Origin: Botryotinia globosa
Taxonomy: Eukaryota; Ascomycota; Leotiomycetes; Helotiales; Sclerotiniaceae
Direction of reading: 5' to 3'
DNA: 64,000 nt
Assembly (NCBI GenBank): GCA_014898425.1
Contig: RCSZ01000003.1
Location: 1,240,001-1,304,000 of the forward strand
Shown: in pieces, positions 59,801 to 64,000 of the stretch
Layout of the letters: the number at the start of each line of letters is the position of its first letter
Numbering within the stretch: position 1 is the stretch's first letter
Program-made: the position numbers and the translations under genes
The notes under the pieces: model-generated
Told to the model about the DNA's origin: nothing
The model's input: only the letters and a program-made list of their open reading frames with translations
The model's database searches: none

Positions 59801-60472
59801 CCGTCAATGAATAGAATCCTGGCCGGCCGGACTATACTTATTACTGCTCTAGTAGCACAGTCAGGGTAGCAATTGGCCTGGATCTAATCAATCAATCATA
59901 ACATCAGTCCTGGATATCTGTGTAAAAAATCTTCTCCTCGCTCTATCATATGATTGGATGTCACAGATTTATATTGATAGCGGATCTTTACCTTCTTGTG
60001 TAGCAGAATGGAGCCATTTCCTATAATCTGGTGATCCCACCAAAAAGACTGCTATCTGTATGGCTACCCGGCTGTACCCTCCCCATAATTCTGGGTATGG
60101 GATCACGGAAGCTCCGATTATCCTGCCATACGATAGTCACACGGGTGGTATGTACAACAATAACAATAATGCAACTGCTGATTTCCGAAGTCGAAGGGAT
60201 GGCACGGAGACCAAGTTGCGCTAGATGGCTAGGAGAAATAATAAGTAGATATGCACACTGTAAGCTAGCTTTCTTTTTTTCGCCATGCAGTACTAGTACA
60301 TATGATATATGTTGTACTTGCAGCTCAAAGATCTTCATCTTCATCTTCCTCTTCACATCTCGATTGCTATCCGACCATCAAACTTTCATCCGAGCAATAA
60401 ACTTCCCATATCTCTTCATACCAACCCACGTTGACTGGACAGAGAGATATCGACGCCAGTATTCAACGCAAC

Positions 60473-62490
60473 ATGGGTTTCAGACCATGGAGAACAAAGA
60501 CTGACGGCTTGGTCTCGGGGGTTGCCGTCGGTCCTGAAATGACAGCATATCCTGATGGTCTCGATCATAAGAATGATGGCCTCAACACAACCGTCAACGA
60601 TCCAGCAAGCTCGGTTGAAGATAGACCAGTAGAGGATGCTCAGCATGGTGTTCAAGCAGTGGAAGCTGTCACTTTAATTTGGACCAAAAACCAATTATAT
60701 TTGGCATACGCATTGTGAGTTATCGATCATCTCAATGAATTCTATACTATGTGAGCAGGGCTCTAATATAAATTAGCATTTTCCTCGTTTTCTTCGTGAT
60801 CTCTATGCAACAACAGATCCAGAACAATCTTTCGGTCTACGTTACTTCCTCTTTCATCCTCTTGCCTTTGACTGGTACCACTAGTATCGTATCAAGCATT
60901 GTTGGTGGTGTCTTCAGACTTCCAATTGCTAAGTTTGTCGACTTGATTGGCCGTGCCGAAGGATTTGCGATCATGACCGGTTTCGCTACAATAGGTATTA
61001 TTCCCCCGCCTTCCGTGTCACAGTAACTCTTGGCTATGGACGATGTATCTAATCATGTGTAGGTCTGATCATGATGGCTGCGTGCAAAAATGTAGAAACT
61101 TATGCCGCTGCGCAAGTAAGTGCTGAGTCTAGTCCTCTCTCGATTCATGATTAATAACAGAGATAGGTATTTTATTGGCTGGGATTCGATGGTATGATGT
61201 ACGTCCTCGATGTCTTCATGGCCGATACATCAAGTCTGAAGAATCGAGCCTTGGTTTTCGCTTTCTCGACGACTCCATATATTGTAACAACATGGATTGG
61301 ACCACCTGCGGCGTCGTCATTCCTCAAGACAAGTGGATGGCCATGGGCCTTCGGTGCTTTCGCAATTATTACTCCCGTGATCTCTATCCCGATTCTTTCA
61401 CTTCTATGGGTGAATCAAGGTAAAGCAAAGAAAGCAGGCTTGATCAAGAAGATTGATAGTGGCCGTACATGGGCTGAGAGTATCAAATACTATTTCTGGG
61501 AATTCGATGGTAAGCCTATTTCAATCTTACGCACGTTTACTCTGGTCTAAAAATTATGCAGTAATTGGTCTCCTCCTCGTTTCCGCTGGGTTTGTCCTAT
61601 TCCTTCTTCCTTTCTCCCTCGCCTCCTACCAAAAGGAAGGCTGGCGCTCCGGCATGATCATTGCTATGCTCGTCATTGGAATATTATGTCTCATCGCTTT
61701 CGGTTTCTTCGAACGCTACGCTGGCCGTAAATCCTTCATTCCTTTCGAGCTTCTCACTGACCGCACCGTCGTCGGCGCCTGTCTCTGCGCTGCTTTCTTC
61801 TTCATCTCCTTCTACTGCTGGGACTCTTACTTTTACAACTACCTCCAAGCGGTCCATAACCTCAGCGTCACCCACACTGGCTACGTCACCAACATATACT
61901 CCATCGGTTCCTGTTTCTGGGCTGTGGTCATTTCCTATGCCATCCGCGTCACCGGCCGTTTCAGGTGGCTCGCCCTCTACTTCGCAGTCCCACTCCAAAC
62001 TTTGGGCGTGGGTCTTATGATTCATTTCCGTCAACCAGATCACCCCATCGGATATGTCATTATGTGTCAAATTTTTATCGCCTTCTCCGGCGGAACTATT
62101 TCCATCTGTGAACAAATGGCTGTCATGGCTGCTGCACCACACAAAGGCGTTGCATCTATGTTAGCATTGATTGGACTCTTCAGTTCCGTAGGAGGTGCTA
62201 TCGGTGTAGCAATCTCGGGAGCAATCTATACCAACAAATTCCCCGCAGCATTAGCACAGAAGATCAGCGACCCAGAGTTGGCAGCTCAATTATACGGAAG
62301 TCTACCTGTCCAATTGCAGTATCCTGTCGGCAGTATGGAGCGGGATGCAGTCTGGTTTGCATATGGAGAGAGTATGAAATGGTTGGCTGTTGCCGGAGTA
62401 GTATTCTTGATACCCTGTTTCGTATTTGTTGGTATGTGGAGAGATTATAAGGTCGATGAGATCAAGCAAGTTAAGGGAACTGTTGCTTGA
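60473..62490 (+). CDS. siderophore-iron transporter (SIT family MFS)
   Basis: Exons 60473-60714, 60777-60994, 61063-61115, 61167-61509 and 61562-62490 join in frame to 594 residues. A hydrophilic N-terminus of about 70 residues is followed by about 14 hydrophobic segments. SIT landmarks are FVISMQQQIQNNLSVYVTSS in TM1, FRLPIAKFVDLIGRAEGFAI, YWLGFDGMMYVLDVFMADTS, TWIGPPAASSFLKTSGWPWA, and late SYFYNYLQAVHNLSVTHTGY and YGESMKWLAV. SIT proteins import ferric siderophore complexes by proton symport at the plasma or vesicle membrane. The ligand cannot be told from sequence. Expression is usually repressed by iron through a GATA factor, and two matching sites lie upstream. All splice sites are GT-AG with continuous family sequence. 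Confidence 0.92.
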
Positions 62491-63269
62491 AGGAAAGAGA
62501 GTTCTCCCTTTCTAGTGATAAGAGAAGATGACTCTATTTGAGAAAGACTGGGGGTTTGCACGGTTGCGACCTTTCTGATATACCCGTTATGTTATAGTGC
62601 TTAATGTTGATGAAAAATAAGAAGATAGAATTTTGGAATGGGAAACGTAAAATAGGTTATTCGAGTCGTTAATGAAATTCAATTATATCGCTATTCTACA
62701 TACTTGTGCATCGTATTTATGCTATTGATTTGTCAATTACTTTCAGCTCGATTTTTGACGTGGCTATTCTGTAAGGATATCCCGTTGCATGCCAAGAAGA
62801 ATTTCAATACTGGATAATTGTTTCCAAGGCCAGGCATCCGTTTCTTCAGTGACATGGACTTTTTCCATACGAGGCAATTCATGAACCTTAGCCATTTCCA
62901 GAAAGTTTTCCCCGCTGGAATGACAGTTCTGATGGCTGCTTACTGCTCCCCGAGACGGTAAGTACTGAATTTCATCCATTTCTACTTATGGGCTGATTGA
63001 TCATCTGAGCCACGAATTGTGTCTTCGTGTGGAGGAAAAATTCAAACAAATTTTTTGGATGAAGCTCAAACTCATGGACATATATATAAACCGAATTTCT
63101 CTAAAGTTAGATTCTCATGATTATCAGCCCTTTCTTCTTTCTCTGGTTTTCTACACACCAGAGTCTGCCTGAACGGAGGAATATCAAGAACGTTCTACTC
63201 CCATAGAAGGCACGAGAAAATCCCTTGCTCATTATACAGCGCCCTCAAAACTACTCACCTCAGTCCATT
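62491..63269. other. intergenic region
   Basis: 3' flank of the transporter and promoter of the next gene. A TATATATAAA box lies near 63079-63088. A short minus-strand frame at 62764-62979 is unsupported. Confidence 0.45.
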
Positions 63270-64000
63270 ATGCATTGCCTACTTTTCTCCATCGTACTCC
63301 TCATTATTCATACCCAGATATCTCACGCCGAAACTATATGCACCGATTTCAGATTCCTAGTGTACATCGACTACACCCAATACCAATTCGGCTATCCCCC
63401 TTTCAATGACAATTACGACGTAGCTACATATATCCAAGACATCAATCGTCGCGACGCCGACAAGACTTTCCATCCCATCTCAGGCAGTATTCCCGGAAAT
63501 GGAACTTTCCGTCTCTCGGGAACATATTGCGAGCCGGCGAATGCAACTACTTTATTAGTTGCTATGCATGGATTGGATTCTGATAGAACGTAAGCTTGCT
63601 CCATTGGTTGTGAAGAAACAGAGTATCATTTGTGAGTATTTATTGACTTGATTAGTTATTGGGATATACAATACCAACCCGAAAAATACAATTTCGCAAA
63701 CTACGTAGTAGGGAAGGGATATTCGTTTCTGTCCTATGATCTTCTAGGGGCAGGTCGTTCTCAAGTGTACGTATACACGGTGTCCCTTCCCTCGGGCGAT
63801 ATCCCCCATCACGAGTCATGCAATCAATCAAACACCAAAATTTCTTGATAATACTAACAGCATCACAGAGTAAGCGGCTACACTCTCCAACTTCCCATGC
63901 ACGTTGCCATGCTCGAGAAAATCCTCACCAAAATCCGCGAAAACTCGCTTTTTCCAAAATCGGTCGAACATACTGTGCCTAAGAAAATTGTCCCTATAGG
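63270..64000 (+). CDS. secreted alpha/beta hydrolase, 5' part only
   Basis: Exons 63270-63589, 63656-63766 and 63869 onward, the last running off the window. The product opens with a signal peptide, MHCLLFSIVLLIIHTQISHA. An N-terminal domain of about 85 residues then leads into TTLLVAMHGLDSDRTYWD, the HG oxyanion motif of alpha/beta hydrolases, and NYVVGKGYSFLSYDLLGAGR, the strand-turn before the nucleophile region. The nucleophile Ser is probably just past the window edge. The third exon continues SGYTLQLPMHVAMLEKIL. The 63767 donor is GTACGT and the intron has an ACTAACA branch point. Substrate unknown. An in-frame ATG at 63225 would bury the signal peptide, so the later start is chosen. 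Confidence 0.8.

Larger units (their letters stand above)
53155..60472. other. 7.3-kb gene desert
   Basis: No frame with recognisable domains on either strand. Notable contents are a 114-bp imperfect tandem duplication near 54023-54250, a GGTTTT run near 53688-53708, a C-run near 59184-59200, TACCTAGGTAGGTA near 59302, and two ATCTGATAA sites upstream of the siderophore transporter. A 108-codon minus-strand frame from an ATG near 54808 remains unassigned. Confidence 0.45.

Overview
The window reads as nuclear DNA of a filamentous ascomycete. Genes carry short GT-AG introns of about 50-60 nt, some with TGCTAAC-like branch points. Recognisable products are fungal (Rtc1/WDR24, fungal XLF, Kti12, a siderophore transporter, a Fig1-type claudin). 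Gene-bearing stretches of moderate GC alternate with AT-rich blocks of dead transposons whose mutations are mostly transitions, as expected of repeat-induced point mutation (RIP). A Leotiomycete of the Botrytis/Sclerotinia kind is my best guess, but this is inference from gene style only.

Layout. 0-9 kb: the 3' end of an unrecognised gene, RTC1 (SEA/GATOR complex), a small three-exon nucleotidyltransferase-fold protein, and a Fig1-like membrane protein fused to a long coiled coil. 9-16 kb: an AT-rich desert with a 1.3-kb TA-flanked inverted-repeat element, a GC-rich purine/pyrimidine island, an 810-bp near-palindromic element, and a 1.4-kb inverted-arm composite around a gag-like fragment. 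18.5-22.5 kb: an XLF/NEJ1 end-joining factor and a decayed MFS transporter. 22.9-30.3 kb: a second, inverted copy of the 810-bp element split by a Ty3/gypsy LTR retrotransposon (150-bp LTRs, ATATA target duplication, RIP-degraded pol). 30.6-45.7 kb: a GH30 glycosidase pseudogene with two stop codons, a salicylaldehyde/vanillin-type aldehyde dehydrogenase, a GH5 exo-beta-1,3-glucanase with a 19-nt exon, a 102-residue unknown, a divergent quercetinase-like cupin and alpha/beta-hydrolase pair, and KTI12. 45.7-64 kb: gene-sparse, with one C2H2 zinc-finger regulator, a SIT-type siderophore transporter, and the start of a secreted alpha/beta hydrolase.

How genes may work together. The cupin, the neighbouring esterase-like hydrolase and perhaps the aldehyde dehydrogenase suggest plant phenolic breakdown, while GH5 and GH30 act on cell-wall glycans. 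The siderophore transporter has two matches to the GATA-type iron-repressor consensus upstream. RTC1, XLF and KTI12 are housekeeping. All exon boundaries were read by eye from splice signals and reading-frame continuity and were not checked against transcripts.
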